From the NCBI GenBank assembly GCA_002403995.1, contig DHIV01000035.1, forward strand, positions 1-21,701: a stretch of DNA of 21,701 nt. Direction: 5' to 3'. Positions 1 to 7,421 of the stretch are shown piece by piece (the stretch's first letter is position 1; each line of letters opens with the position of its first letter). The position numbers and the translations under genes were made by a program. Origin of the DNA: Gallionella sp. UBA4737 (GTDB lineage: Bacteria; Pseudomonadota; Gammaproteobacteria; Burkholderiales; Gallionellaceae). The notes beneath the pieces are model-generated. The model was not told the DNA's origin. It did not search any database and saw nothing but the letters and a program-made list of their open reading frames with translations.

Positions 1-56
1 ACCGGCGTGATGATGATTTGCAGCAGCAGGAAAATCAGTGAGCGTATTACCAGCAT
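1..56 (-). CDS. plsC: 1-acylglycerol-3-phosphate acyltransferase-like protein, N-terminal fragment (runs off the window)
   Basis: Only the first 18 codons are present. The ATG sits at 56-54, nine bases after the gmhB stop codon. The visible start is MLVIRSLIFLLLQIIITP, a basic residue followed by a long hydrophobic segment. This is how many betaproteobacterial lysophosphatidate acyltransferases begin; they make phosphatidic acid at the inner membrane. The gene order glyQ-glyS-gmhB-plsC is common in this class and supports the name. The catalytic HX4D motif lies outside the window, so the call rests on the N-terminus and synteny only. Confidence 0.55.
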   Translation of the reverse strand, partial: MLVIRSLIFLLLQIIITP

Positions 57-65
57 ATCAGTTTT

Positions 66-596
66 TTATACCAATTCAGCGGCCACAGCCGCCAGATCCG
101 TGAACACCCGCGTACCTTCCGGAAGGCCAACTGCCGCTTGGGTTTTAGAACCTTTGCCGGTCAGGACCAGAAAGGGCAGTGCACCCATCGTTGCGGCGGA
201 TTGCAGATCGCGCAGCGAATCGCCCACCGTCGGTACTCCCGTGAGGCTCATATTGTATCGCTCCCCGATTTCTTCCAGCATGCCGGCCTTGGGCTTGCGG
301 CAAAGACAATGACTCTCTGCGGTATGCGGGCAATAAAACACCGCATCAATGCGCGCACCGGCCAGCGCGCAGGCCTTGTGCATCTTGTCGTGTATCGAAT
401 TCAGCATCGGCATGTCGAACAACCCACGCCCGATGCCGGACTGGTTGGTCGCCACCACCACGCGATAATCAGCCTGGTTCAGGCGCGCGATCGCTTCCAG
501 GCTGCCGGGGATAGGCTTCCATTCTTCCGGATTCTTGATGAATCGATCCGAATCGAAATTGATCACGCCGTCGCGGTCGAGGATGATGAGTTTCAT
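66..596 (-). CDS. gmhB: D-glycero-beta-D-manno-heptose 1,7-bisphosphate 7-phosphatase
   Basis: This cytoplasmic HAD-superfamily phosphatase removes the 7-phosphate from heptose 1,7-bisphosphate in the ADP-heptose pathway for the lipopolysaccharide inner core. The protein has 176 residues, normal for the family. Motif I is DRDGVIN at residues 7-13, with nucleophile Asp7 and acid/base Asp9. Motif II is ATNQSG at 49-54, and motif III/IV is GDSLRD at 125-130. A zinc-binding loop typical of GmhB is visible with Cys89, His91, Cys97 and Cys99. The gene starts one base after the glyS stop and is followed after nine bases by the plsC-like gene, so it is probably the third gene of a glyQ-glyS-gmhB-plsC operon. 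Nothing appears damaged. Confidence 0.93.
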   Translation of the reverse strand: MKLIILDRDGVINFDSDRFIKNPEEWKPIPGSLEAIARLNQADYRVVVATNQSGIGRGLFDMPMLNSIHDKMHKACALAGARIDAVFYCPHTAESHCLCRKPKAGMLEEIGERYNMSLTGVPTVGDSLRDLQSAATMGALPFLVLTGKGSKTQAAVGLPEGTRVFTDLAAVAAELV

Positions 597-597
597 A

Positions 598-2733
598 TCA
601 AGATGCCAGTTTGGAAATATCTGCGACGCGGTTCATCGCCTGGTGCAACTGTGACAACAAGGCGAGCCGATTGGTGCGTAATGCCGCATCTTCGGCATTC
701 ACCATCACGCTGTTGAAGAACGCATCCACCGGCTCACGCAACGCGGCCAATGCTTGCAATGAGCCTGTGTAGTCACCTGCTTTGAACGCCGCGTCCGCCT
801 TGGGTGCAATCAGGCTCAACGCTTTATGCAACGCGATTTCAGCAGGCTCCTGCAACGATGCCGTGTTGATTTCGCTGCTGATTGATCCTTCAGCCTTTTT
901 CAGAATATTGCCTACCCGTTTGTTGGCAGCGGCCAGTGCAGCAGATTCAGGCAGCGCAGCGAAGGCGCGGACTGCGGCAAGCTGTTGCGGCACCAGATAA
1001 ATCTGGGGCGGATTCATGCTCAACACTGCATCCACTTCAATGGTCGAGTACCCTTGTTCTCGCAGCAAACCACCGAGACGCTCGAGCATAAACATCTCAA
1101 CATCGGTGTGCGCCTGACGTGGCAGCAGTCCTTTAGGAAAGCCGGCGAAAGCGATGTTGATCAGATCAAACTGACGAAGCGGCAATTCCTTTTCAATCAA
1201 CATGCGAATAATACCCAATGCGTGCCTACGAAGTGCAAACGGATCCTTGTCGCCGGTCGGTATCTCACCGATGCCGAACATGCCGACCAAAGTTTCCAAC
1301 TTATCTGCAAGTGCTACGCAGATGCCAACCATGTTGCGCGGCAACTCATCACCGGCAAAGCGTGGCTTGTAGTGGTCTTCGATCGCAAACGCGATGTCGT
1401 CGCTCAAGCCATCATGTTGAGCGTAATAGCGTCCCATGATGCCTTGCAACTCAGGGAACTCGCCCACCATGTCGGTGAGCAGATCGGCCTTGGCCAGTAA
1501 TGCGGCTTGGTCAGCCTGTGCGGCAAGCGCATCCCCGCCCAACTGCTGACCGATGGCACGCGCGATGGCCTGTACCCGTTCCACACGCTCACCTTGGCTG
1601 CCGAGCTTGTTGTGATAGACCATCTTGGATAAGCCGAGCACGCGGGAATCGAGCGGCTTCTTGCGATCTTGATCGAAGAAGAATTTTGCATCGGCCAGAC
1701 GCGGGCGAACCACGCGTTCGTTGCCGCCGATCACCAGACTGGTATCGGCCGGACGAATGTTGGACACAATCAGGAATTTATTGGTCAGCTTGCCTTTGCT
1801 ATCAAGCAGCGGGAAATATTTCTGGTTCGCCTTCATGGTCAGGATCAGGCATTCCTGCGGCACGTCCAAAAATTCATTTTCAAATTTTCCGACCAGCACA
1901 TTGGGACGCTCGACCAGTGCAGTTACTTCATCCAGCAGTGCATCATCTTCGATGGGCTTGAGCTTTTCCTTTGCCGCAGCGGCGGAAAGCTGTTTGGCAA
2001 TTTCGGCACGGCGCGCAGCGAAGCTGGCAATGACCGAACCTTCTGATTCCAGTTGTTGAGCGTAACTGTCGGCACTATTAATGACTACTGGATCAATTTT
2101 GGCTTCGAAGCGGTGTCCGTGAGTTTGATTGCCTGCTTTAAGACTTAGCACATGAATATTTTCCAATACTTTGGTGCCATGTATCACCACTAGCCCATGT
2201 GCGGGACGAACAAAATTGACAGTATCCCAGCCATCTGCGAGTTGATAGGTCATCATCTTGGCGATGGGCAGTTCTTCCAGTGCATCTACAAGTGCACCTT
2301 CAAGACCAATGAACAACTGCCCTCCAGCAGCGAGACCTTCACGATGCTTCAACACCTGCTTGCCACCTTCATCTTCTATAAAGACTCGCTCTTTCATTAG
2401 CCACTGGATGTCAACTTCGTCGTGGTACATTGAGCGCAATCGCTTAAGCAGCGGGGCGGTCGGCATACCCTTGGAATCGAGGCCCACTGCTACGGGCATT
2501 AGAGGCTTGGGAGGTTGTAGTCGTGGTTGGGATACTGCCCGGACATCAGTGACATGAACCGCGAGTCGTCTAGGAGAAGCGAATGCCGTCATCACAGAAG
2601 TCGGCTCTAGAAAATCCCTTGATTCGAGCCCGGAAAAAATTTCATCGGCAAAGGCATCACCCAGCTTTTTCAAGGATTTCGGCGGAAGTTCTTCAACAAA
2701 CAGTTCAACAAGCAGGTTCTTGGTCGTTGTCAT
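598..2733 (-). CDS. glyS: glycine--tRNA ligase beta subunit
   Basis: This is the beta subunit of the bacterial alpha2beta2 glycyl-tRNA synthetase, which charges tRNA-Gly in the cytoplasm. The 711-residue length fits the family (about 690-720). The N-terminus contains the typical LLVELFVEELPPKSL segment. The middle has the characteristic ANQKYFPL and NERVVRPRLADAKFFF stretches, and the region around FPELQGIMGRYYA is the family's HD-like part. The C-terminal third is helical, as expected of the DALR-type anticodon-binding domain. The ATG overlaps the glyQ stop by four bases (ATGA), a sign of translational coupling, which suits subunits needed in equal amounts. Confidence 0.97.
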   Translation of the reverse strand: MTTTKNLLVELFVEELPPKSLKKLGDAFADEIFSGLESRDFLEPTSVMTAFASPRRLAVHVTDVRAVSQPRLQPPKPLMPVAVGLDSKGMPTAPLLKRLRSMYHDEVDIQWLMKERVFIEDEGGKQVLKHREGLAAGGQLFIGLEGALVDALEELPIAKMMTYQLADGWDTVNFVRPAHGLVVIHGTKVLENIHVLSLKAGNQTHGHRFEAKIDPVVINSADSYAQQLESEGSVIASFAARRAEIAKQLSAAAAKEKLKPIEDDALLDEVTALVERPNVLVGKFENEFLDVPQECLILTMKANQKYFPLLDSKGKLTNKFLIVSNIRPADTSLVIGGNERVVRPRLADAKFFFDQDRKKPLDSRVLGLSKMVYHNKLGSQGERVERVQAIARAIGQQLGGDALAAQADQAALLAKADLLTDMVGEFPELQGIMGRYYAQHDGLSDDIAFAIEDHYKPRFAGDELPRNMVGICVALADKLETLVGMFGIGEIPTGDKDPFALRRHALGIIRMLIEKELPLRQFDLINIAFAGFPKGLLPRQAHTDVEMFMLERLGGLLREQGYSTIEVDAVLSMNPPQIYLVPQQLAAVRAFAALPESAALAAANKRVGNILKKAEGSISSEINTASLQEPAEIALHKALSLIAPKADAAFKAGDYTGSLQALAALREPVDAFFNSVMVNAEDAALRTNRLALLSQLHQAMNRVADISKLAS

Positions 2734-3683
2734 TGCGCCGCTTCCTTCGGGTGCCCGGCCAAAAGTTTTTCGGAATCCATCTGCGCGATCACTTCATTAG
2801 CATGTTCACGCGGTGCCATTGGGAACGGCGGATCAAGCCGCCTGCGGCTCTCCTTGTAACTCTTGGCGACACTGCGCGCCAGATTGCGGATACGGCCGAT
2901 GTAAGCAGCGCGTTCTGTCACCGAGATCGCGCCGCGCGCGTCCAGCAAGTTAAAGGTGTGTGCCGCTTTCAGCACCTGCTCATACGCTGGCAGCGCGAGT
3001 TGCTGCTCCATCAGATGCTTGGCCTGTTTTTCATGGCTACCGAACGCGCCGAGCAAAAATTCCACATCGCTGTGCTCGAAGTTGTAAGCGGATTGCTCGA
3101 CCTCGTTCTGGTGGTACACGTCGCGGTAGGTGACGCCTTCGGTCCAGGTCAGGTCGAACACGTTCTCCACGCCTTGCAGATACATCGCCAGTCGCTCCAG
3201 CCCGTATGTGATTTCGCCGGTGATCGGCTTGCAGTCGATACCGCCGACCTGCTGGAAATAGGTGAACTGCGTCACCTCCATGCCGTTCATCCATACCTCC
3301 CAGCCCAGGCCCCACGCGCCCAGCGTCGGGTTTTCCCAGTCGTCCTCGACGAAGCGCACATCGTTTTTCTTCAGGTCAAAACCAAGCTCTTTCAGCGAAT
3401 CGAGATACAAGTCGAGGATGTTGGCAGGCGCTGGTTTCAGCACCACCTGAAACTGGTAGTAATGCTGCAAGCGATTCGGATTTTTCCCATAGCGGCCATC
3501 CTTGGGTCGGCGCGATGGTTGCACATAAGCCGCTTTCCACGGTTCCGGGCCGAGCGCGCGCAAGAATGTCGCAGTATGCGAAGTGCCTGCGCCGACTTCC
3601 ATGTCGTAAGGTTGCAGCAGCGCGCAGCCCTGCTTGTCCCAGTAATTCTGCAACTTCAGGATGATCTGCTGAAAAGTAAGCAT
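2730..3683 (-). CDS. glyQ: glycine--tRNA ligase alpha subunit
   Basis: This is the catalytic alpha subunit of the heterotetrameric glycyl-tRNA synthetase, a class II enzyme. The 317-residue protein starts with the well-conserved LTFQQIILKLQNYWDKQGC segment. It continues with QPYDMEVGAGTSHTATFLRA, YVQPSRRPKDGRYGKNPNRL and the HYYQFQVVLKP motif-2 region, all hallmarks of GlyQ. The segment ITYGLERLAMYLQ corresponds to motif 3. Its stop overlaps the glyS start. It is the first gene of the minus-strand housekeeping operon; a candidate promoter lies 32-61 bases upstream. There is no strong Shine-Dalgarno before the ATG, but no better start is apparent. Confidence 0.97.
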   Translation of the reverse strand: MLTFQQIILKLQNYWDKQGCALLQPYDMEVGAGTSHTATFLRALGPEPWKAAYVQPSRRPKDGRYGKNPNRLQHYYQFQVVLKPAPANILDLYLDSLKELGFDLKKNDVRFVEDDWENPTLGAWGLGWEVWMNGMEVTQFTYFQQVGGIDCKPITGEITYGLERLAMYLQGVENVFDLTWTEGVTYRDVYHQNEVEQSAYNFEHSDVEFLLGAFGSHEKQAKHLMEQQLALPAYEQVLKAAHTFNLLDARGAISVTERAAYIGRIRNLARSVAKSYKESRRRLDPPFPMAPREHANEVIAQMDSEKLLAGHPKEAAQ

Positions 3684-3714
3684 CTGATGGATCTATGCAA
3701 TGGCAAAGGCGCGC

Positions 3715-3744
3715 ATTTTACTGGTTTTCTGGCGTCGCCGTCAG
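3715..3744 (-). promoter_or_regulatory. candidate sigma-70 promoter for glyQ-glyS-gmhB
   Basis: On the minus strand CTGACG (3744-3739) is followed after 18 bases by TAAAAT (3720-3715), a 4/6 match to the -35 box and a 5/6 match to the -10 box. Transcription would begin about 25 bases before the glyQ start codon. It lies in the divergent region between glyQ and dctP. Support is sequence match and position only. Confidence 0.42.
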
Positions 3745-3841
3745 CACAACATCTTCGTTGCTGCGAAATCGACGCATTATTTCCTGTAGTAATCGATTTC
3801 AGTCTCTTGTATATTCTGCCACTCGGCAGCCTTGAGATTAT

Positions 3842-3871
3842 TTGTTTGTATAAAAGCCGCTGAGCTATAAC
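3842..3871 (+). promoter_or_regulatory. candidate sigma-70 promoter for dctPQM
   Basis: TTGTTT (3842-3847) and TATAAC (3866-3871) are separated by 18 bases and lie 32 bases before the dctP ATG. The -10 box matches 5/6 and the -35 box 4/6. A good ribosome binding site (AGGAG, about 3891) follows. No operator for a DctR-type regulator was recognised. Confidence 0.35.
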
Positions 3872-3903
3872 AAGAAAACATAATTCATTCAGGAGACACA
3901 GCC

Positions 3904-4929
3904 ATGAAACTACTTAGCGTAATGATGTTTGTACTAGCACTTGCAGTCAGTAATTTTGCTCATGCAGCAGGTGAAATTATCATCAAGTTCAGCCATGTGG
4001 TCGCGCCCGATACCCCAAAGGGTCGCGCTGCCGAAAAATTCAAGCAGCTTGCAGAGCAAATGACCAAGGGCAGAGTCAAGGTCGAGATTTACCCCAATAG
4101 CCAATTATACAAGGACCGCGAAGAGATCGAAGCGCTGCAAAGCGGCGCGGTACAGATGCTCGCGCCTTCGATGGCCAAGTTCGGTCCTATGGGTGCGCGC
4201 GAATTCGAATTGTTTGACTTGCCCTATCTGTTCCCCAATCAGGAAGTCTTGCACCGTGTGATGGATGGCGAGGTGGGCAAAAAGCTTTTCGCCAAGCTGG
4301 ATACCAAAGGTGTGACTGGTCTGGCTTATTGGGATAACGGCTTCAAGCAGATGAGCTCGAACAGGCCGATGCATTCCGTGTCGGATTTTTCCGGTTTGAA
4401 GATGCGCATCCAGTCTTCCAAAGTGCTGACCGCACAGATGAAGGCGCTGGGTGCAAACCCGCAAGTGATGGCATTCAGCGAGGTTTACACCGCGTTGCAA
4501 CAAGGCGTGGTGGATGGCACCGAGAATCCGGTATCCAATTTCTACACCCAGAAGATGAACGAGGTGCAAAAGCACATGACGATGTCCAACCACGGCTATC
4601 TCGGTTATGCGGTCATCGTGAACAAGGCATTCTGGGAAGGATTGCCTGCCGATATACGCAGCGAGTTGACTGAGGCAATGAAGGAAGCCACTGCTTATGA
4701 ACGCAGCATCGCGCAAAGCGACAACGATGATGCGCTGGCCAAAGTGATCGCGGCCAAGACCACCACCGTCTATGAATTGACTCCGGCCGAACGCGTCGAA
4801 TGGCAAAAGGCCTTGCTGCCGGTTCATAAGGAATTCGAATCCTCGATCGGCGCGGACTTGATACAGAGCGTCAACAACATTGCCGATCAATACGCCAAGG
4901 AACAGGCTGCGTCTGCCAAGAAAAAATAG
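3904..4929 (+). CDS. dctP: TRAP transporter periplasmic substrate-binding protein (DctP family)
   Basis: This periplasmic solute receptor delivers its ligand, usually a C4-dicarboxylate or another small organic acid, to the DctQ/DctM membrane pair. The 341-residue protein has a clear signal peptide with cleavage near AHA|AGE (residue 21). The mature start IIIKFSHVVAPDTPKGRAAE is classic DctP. The segment GLKMRIQSS holds the conserved arginine (Arg168) that forms a salt bridge with the ligand carboxylate in known family members. The region VYTALQQGVVDGTENP is also characteristic. Translation starts at an ATG with AGGAG about eight bases upstream. The exact substrate cannot be read from the sequence. 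A strong hairpin follows before dctQ. Confidence 0.93.
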   Translation: MKLLSVMMFVLALAVSNFAHAAGEIIIKFSHVVAPDTPKGRAAEKFKQLAEQMTKGRVKVEIYPNSQLYKDREEIEALQSGAVQMLAPSMAKFGPMGAREFELFDLPYLFPNQEVLHRVMDGEVGKKLFAKLDTKGVTGLAYWDNGFKQMSSNRPMHSVSDFSGLKMRIQSSKVLTAQMKALGANPQVMAFSEVYTALQQGVVDGTENPVSNFYTQKMNEVQKHMTMSNHGYLGYAVIVNKAFWEGLPADIRSELTEAMKEATAYERSIAQSDNDDALAKVIAAKTTTVYELTPAERVEWQKALLPVHKEFESSIGADLIQSVNNIADQYAKEQAASAKKK

Positions 4930-4960
4930 TCGGCTCGATTCAAGTTTTCATTCGGCTGTG

Positions 4961-4993
4961 ACGCTACCCGGCACAACAACACCCGGGTAGCGT
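4961..4993 (+). promoter_or_regulatory. intercistronic stem-loop between dctP and dctQ
   Basis: A perfect 10-bp inverted repeat, ACGCTACCCG (4961-4970) and CGGGTAGCGT (4984-4993), encloses a 13-base loop. No T-run follows, so it does not look like a full intrinsic terminator. In binding-protein transport operons such hairpins often protect the upstream message or lower expression of the membrane genes. That role is inferred here. Confidence 0.6.
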
Positions 4994-5029
4994 TGCGGCA
5001 GCAGCCAGTATCAACGCAAGGGGGCGTCA

Positions 5030-5545
5030 ATGATCAATCGCTTGCTCAATCACCTTGAGGAATTCCTGATCGCCAGCTTCATGGCGGCGGCCACACTCAT
5101 CACCTTTACTGCCGTAGCGATGCGCTACATCAACGGTTCCGGCATCGATTGGGCGCAGGAACTCACGATATATCTGTTCATCTGGATGGCCAAGTTCGGT
5201 GCCGCCTATGGCGTGCGCACCGGCATCCACATCGGCGTGGATTTTCTGGTCAACTGGGTGCGCCCCTCGATACGCCGCAAGATGATCATGACTGCGCTGT
5301 CACTGGGTATGCTCTTTACCGGCTCCATCGCGTTCTTTGGCGCGCGCTGGGTCATCTTCATCTATGGGACTGGCCAGGTATCACCAGATATGGAGATGCC
5401 GATGTGGATCATCTATCTCGCCATCCCGTTTGGTTCAGGACTGATGTGCTACCGCTTCCTGCAAGTACTGATGCACTTTGCCAAGACCGGGACGCTGCCC
5501 GCTCACAGCTTCGGCGACGAAGAGACTCACGAGGTGGCTGCATGA
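5030..5545 (+). CDS. dctQ: TRAP transporter small permease subunit (DctQ family)
   Basis: This is the small integral-membrane subunit of the tripartite TRAP transporter, paired with the large DctM subunit in the inner membrane. The 171-residue protein has about four hydrophobic segments (roughly residues 12-32, 45-62, 86-106 and 128-148). The family feature GSGIDWAQELTIYLFIWM surrounds a conserved WAQE motif, and RTGIHIGVDFLV follows. The ATG has a GGGGG ribosome-binding stretch five bases upstream. The last bases overlap the dctM start (ATGA), indicating coupled translation. Confidence 0.92.
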   Translation: MINRLLNHLEEFLIASFMAAATLITFTAVAMRYINGSGIDWAQELTIYLFIWMAKFGAAYGVRTGIHIGVDFLVNWVRPSIRRKMIMTALSLGMLFTGSIAFFGARWVIFIYGTGQVSPDMEMPMWIIYLAIPFGSGLMCYRFLQVLMHFAKTGTLPAHSFGDEETHEVAA

Positions 5546-6831
5546 CCGCCGTCCTGATCGTGAGCATCCTGCTCGTCCTGTTGCTGACCAGCACCCCGAT
5601 TTCCATCGCACTCGGCACCACGGTGCTGATCTACATGCTCGGATTCTCGTCATTTTCGTTCGACACGATCAATATCATTTCCCAGCGCCTGTTCACCGGG
5701 CTGGAAAGCTTTTCCATCATGGCCGTGCCGTTCTTCGTGCTTTCGGGACAATTCCTGATCGACGGCAAGATCGCCTCGCGCATCGTGCGCTTCGCCTACA
5801 ACCTGGTCGGCTGGCTGCCCGGCGGCATGGCCATGGCGGCGGTGCTGGCCTGCGCCTTCTTCGCCACGATATCCGGCTCCAGCCCGGCCACGGTGATGGC
5901 GATCGGCTCGGTGATGCTGCCTGCGATGGTCAAGGCCGGTTATCCGAAGCGCTTCAGTGTGGGTGTGATCACTTCCTCCGGTTCGCTGGGCATACTGATC
6001 CCGCCGTCCATCGTGATGATCATCTATGCAGTCGCAACCTCCGAGAGCGCCGGCAAGATGTTCATCGCCGGTATCGTGCCCGGCATCCTGCTTGCCGCCA
6101 TCATGATGTCGCTGGTGTTCATCCAGGCGAAGCGGAAAAATTTCCCTACCCTACCCAAACCTACCAGCAAGGAATTCTGGCACTCGTTCCGCGATGCATG
6201 GGGCGGTATTTTCCTGGTGGTGATCGTGATAGGCGGGATTTACGGCGGCATCTTCACGCCCACCGAAGCTGCTGCCGTGGCTGCCGTGTATGCCTTCATC
6301 GCGGCGAAATTCTTTTACGGTGATCTGAGCTGGAAACAGGTTCCTAGGACGCTGCTGAGTGCGGCCAACACCAGCGCGATGCTGCTGTATATCATCACCA
6401 ATGCGATACTGTTTTCATTCCTCATGGCCTCGGAGCAGATCCCACAGGATATGTCGCAATGGGTCGTCGCTCAACATCTGCAGCCGTGGATGTTCCTGTT
6501 CATGGTCAATCTCTCGCTGCTTGCCGCCGGACAATTCATGGAACCGACTTCCATCGTGCTGATCCTGGCCCCGTTGTTCCTGCCGATTGCGAGGACCATG
6601 GGTATCGATCCGATACATCTGGGCATCATCATGGTGGTGAACATGGAGATCGGCATGATCCATCCGCCGGTTGGACTGAACCTGTTCGTTTCCAGTCATC
6701 TGGCGAAAATGGGCCTGACCGAAGTCTCGATCGCGACTCTGCCCTGGGTCGGTGTGATGCTGATCTACCTCGGGCTGATCACTTACGTCCCGATCATTTC
6801 CACCTGGCTGCCGCATCTGCTTTATAAATAA
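5542..6831 (+). CDS. dctM: TRAP transporter large permease subunit (DctM family)
   Basis: This is the large membrane subunit that carries the sodium-coupled translocation path of the TRAP transporter. The correct start is the ATG at 5542, which overlaps the dctQ stop by four bases. The same frame stays open further upstream, but that stretch lies over dctQ and does not resemble the family. The protein has 429 residues, the usual size, and is almost entirely hydrophobic with about 12 membrane segments. Family motifs include PFFVLSGQF (63-71), ISGSSPATVMAIGSVMLPAM, GILIPPSIVMIIYA and MIHPPVGLNLFV. Together with dctP and dctQ it gives a complete transporter. No terminator is evident downstream. 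Confidence 0.95.
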   Translation: MTAVLIVSILLVLLLTSTPISIALGTTVLIYMLGFSSFSFDTINIISQRLFTGLESFSIMAVPFFVLSGQFLIDGKIASRIVRFAYNLVGWLPGGMAMAAVLACAFFATISGSSPATVMAIGSVMLPAMVKAGYPKRFSVGVITSSGSLGILIPPSIVMIIYAVATSESAGKMFIAGIVPGILLAAIMMSLVFIQAKRKNFPTLPKPTSKEFWHSFRDAWGGIFLVVIVIGGIYGGIFTPTEAAAVAAVYAFIAAKFFYGDLSWKQVPRTLLSAANTSAMLLYIITNAILFSFLMASEQIPQDMSQWVVAQHLQPWMFLFMVNLSLLAAGQFMEPTSIVLILAPLFLPIARTMGIDPIHLGIIMVVNMEIGMIHPPVGLNLFVSSHLAKMGLTEVSIATLPWVGVMLIYLGLITYVPIISTWLPHLLYK

Positions 6832-6966
6832 GTTGGACAGCGGCCTTGCTTCCTTGCTTTCAGCGAGCAACTCTTGTTCTGACTATGCTGGAACCAAATT
6901 TTGCAGGCTCAGCCCTATTTTTGGATTCGATCTCGGGTGAATTTAACCTCTCGAAGGAGAATAACA

Positions 6967-7062
6967 ATGACCGAGAAAGTTAATAAATTTAGCGAAAGGA
7001 AGGCAGTTATTTTATCGCCGATTCAATCAACGCCAATTTCTCTGGACGCACCAAACTTTTGA
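6967..7062 (+). CDS. short open reading frame of unknown function with strong ribosome binding site
   Basis: A 31-codon reading frame (start MTEKVNKFSERKAV) begins at an ATG preceded by GAAGGAGAATAACA, an excellent Shine-Dalgarno at good spacing. It runs into the 3' end of the oppositely oriented GIY-YIG gene, and its last 19 codons are antisense to that gene. It could be a small protein or the front of a gene cut off by a rearrangement that brought in the neighbour. No family is recognised, and no clear promoter was seen in 6832-6966. Confidence 0.2.
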   Translation: MTEKVNKFSERKAVILSPIQSTPISLDAPNF

Positions 7063-7339
7063 TTTCCATCTCGCGCTTCAGCGCGGATGATTTATCGGCA
7101 CAGCATTCCACAAATACCAATTCAACCGGCCCGCGCGCCCGTGTGTATCTTGTTGCCGTACCCGCATTATGCGCCGCGAGGCGTTTTTCCAGATCGTTGG
7201 TAATACCTGTATAGAGCGTATTGTCCGCGCAGCATAATATGTAGCATAGCCAGTTTCCGCTGGACGGGATGGCGGCAGAGCATTTCGCCGGATGCTTTGA
7301 AGTCGAGGGATTCATGGGACACGATTCATTGGCGAACAT
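7007..7339 (-). CDS. GIY-YIG nuclease family protein (YhbQ/UPF0213-like)
   Basis: This small protein has a single GIY-YIG nuclease fold and belongs to the YhbQ-like group of stand-alone domains, whose cellular role is poorly known. The 110 residues contain the first motif as CYILCCADN followed by LYTGITNDLEKRL (42-54), including the conserved arginine (Arg53). The metal-binding glutamate lies in ALKREMEIK (Glu90). The N-terminal 25-30 residues are not part of the fold, and an internal ATG at 7315 (Met9) is an equally possible start; neither has a good ribosome binding site. The gene follows the large cytochrome gene on the same strand after 82 bases, so it could receive read-through transcription. 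A link to the cytochromes is not suggested by its family. Confidence 0.85.
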   Translation of the reverse strand: MFANESCPMNPSTSKHPAKCSAAIPSSGNWLCYILCCADNTLYTGITNDLEKRLAAHNAGTATRYTRARGPVELVFVECCADKSSALKREMEIKSLVRPEKLALIESAIK

Positions 7340-7372
7340 CGTTCAGAATGGCGCTATCGCACTTGGCATTAT

Positions 7373-7395
7373 GGCTGGTGGCAGCACAACCAGCC
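7373..7395 (-). other. weak stem-loop after the large cytochrome gene
   Basis: GGCTGGT (7373-7379) and ACCAGCC (7389-7395) form a 7-bp inverted repeat with a 9-base loop, about 27 bases after the cytochrome stop codon. There is no T-run on either side. It may be a weak terminator or 3' stabilising hairpin for the five-gene operon, or chance. Confidence 0.3.
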
Positions 7396-7421
7396 GCAAT
7401 CACCGCCAAAAGCTCAACGCA

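Noticed and set aside
138..716. Plus-strand frame opposite gmhB and the glyS end
   Set aside because: Antisense to confidently identified genes, with no domain or start signals.
2583..3863. Long plus-strand frame of 426 codons opposite glyQ/glyS
   Set aside because: It is antisense to two certain housekeeping genes and is rich in His/Arg/Gln with no recognisable domain; a mirror of codon bias.
5149..5541. Upstream extension of the dctM reading frame
   Set aside because: The frame is open but overlaps dctQ, reads as low-quality basic sequence, and the ATG at 5542 with stop overlap gives the normal family length.
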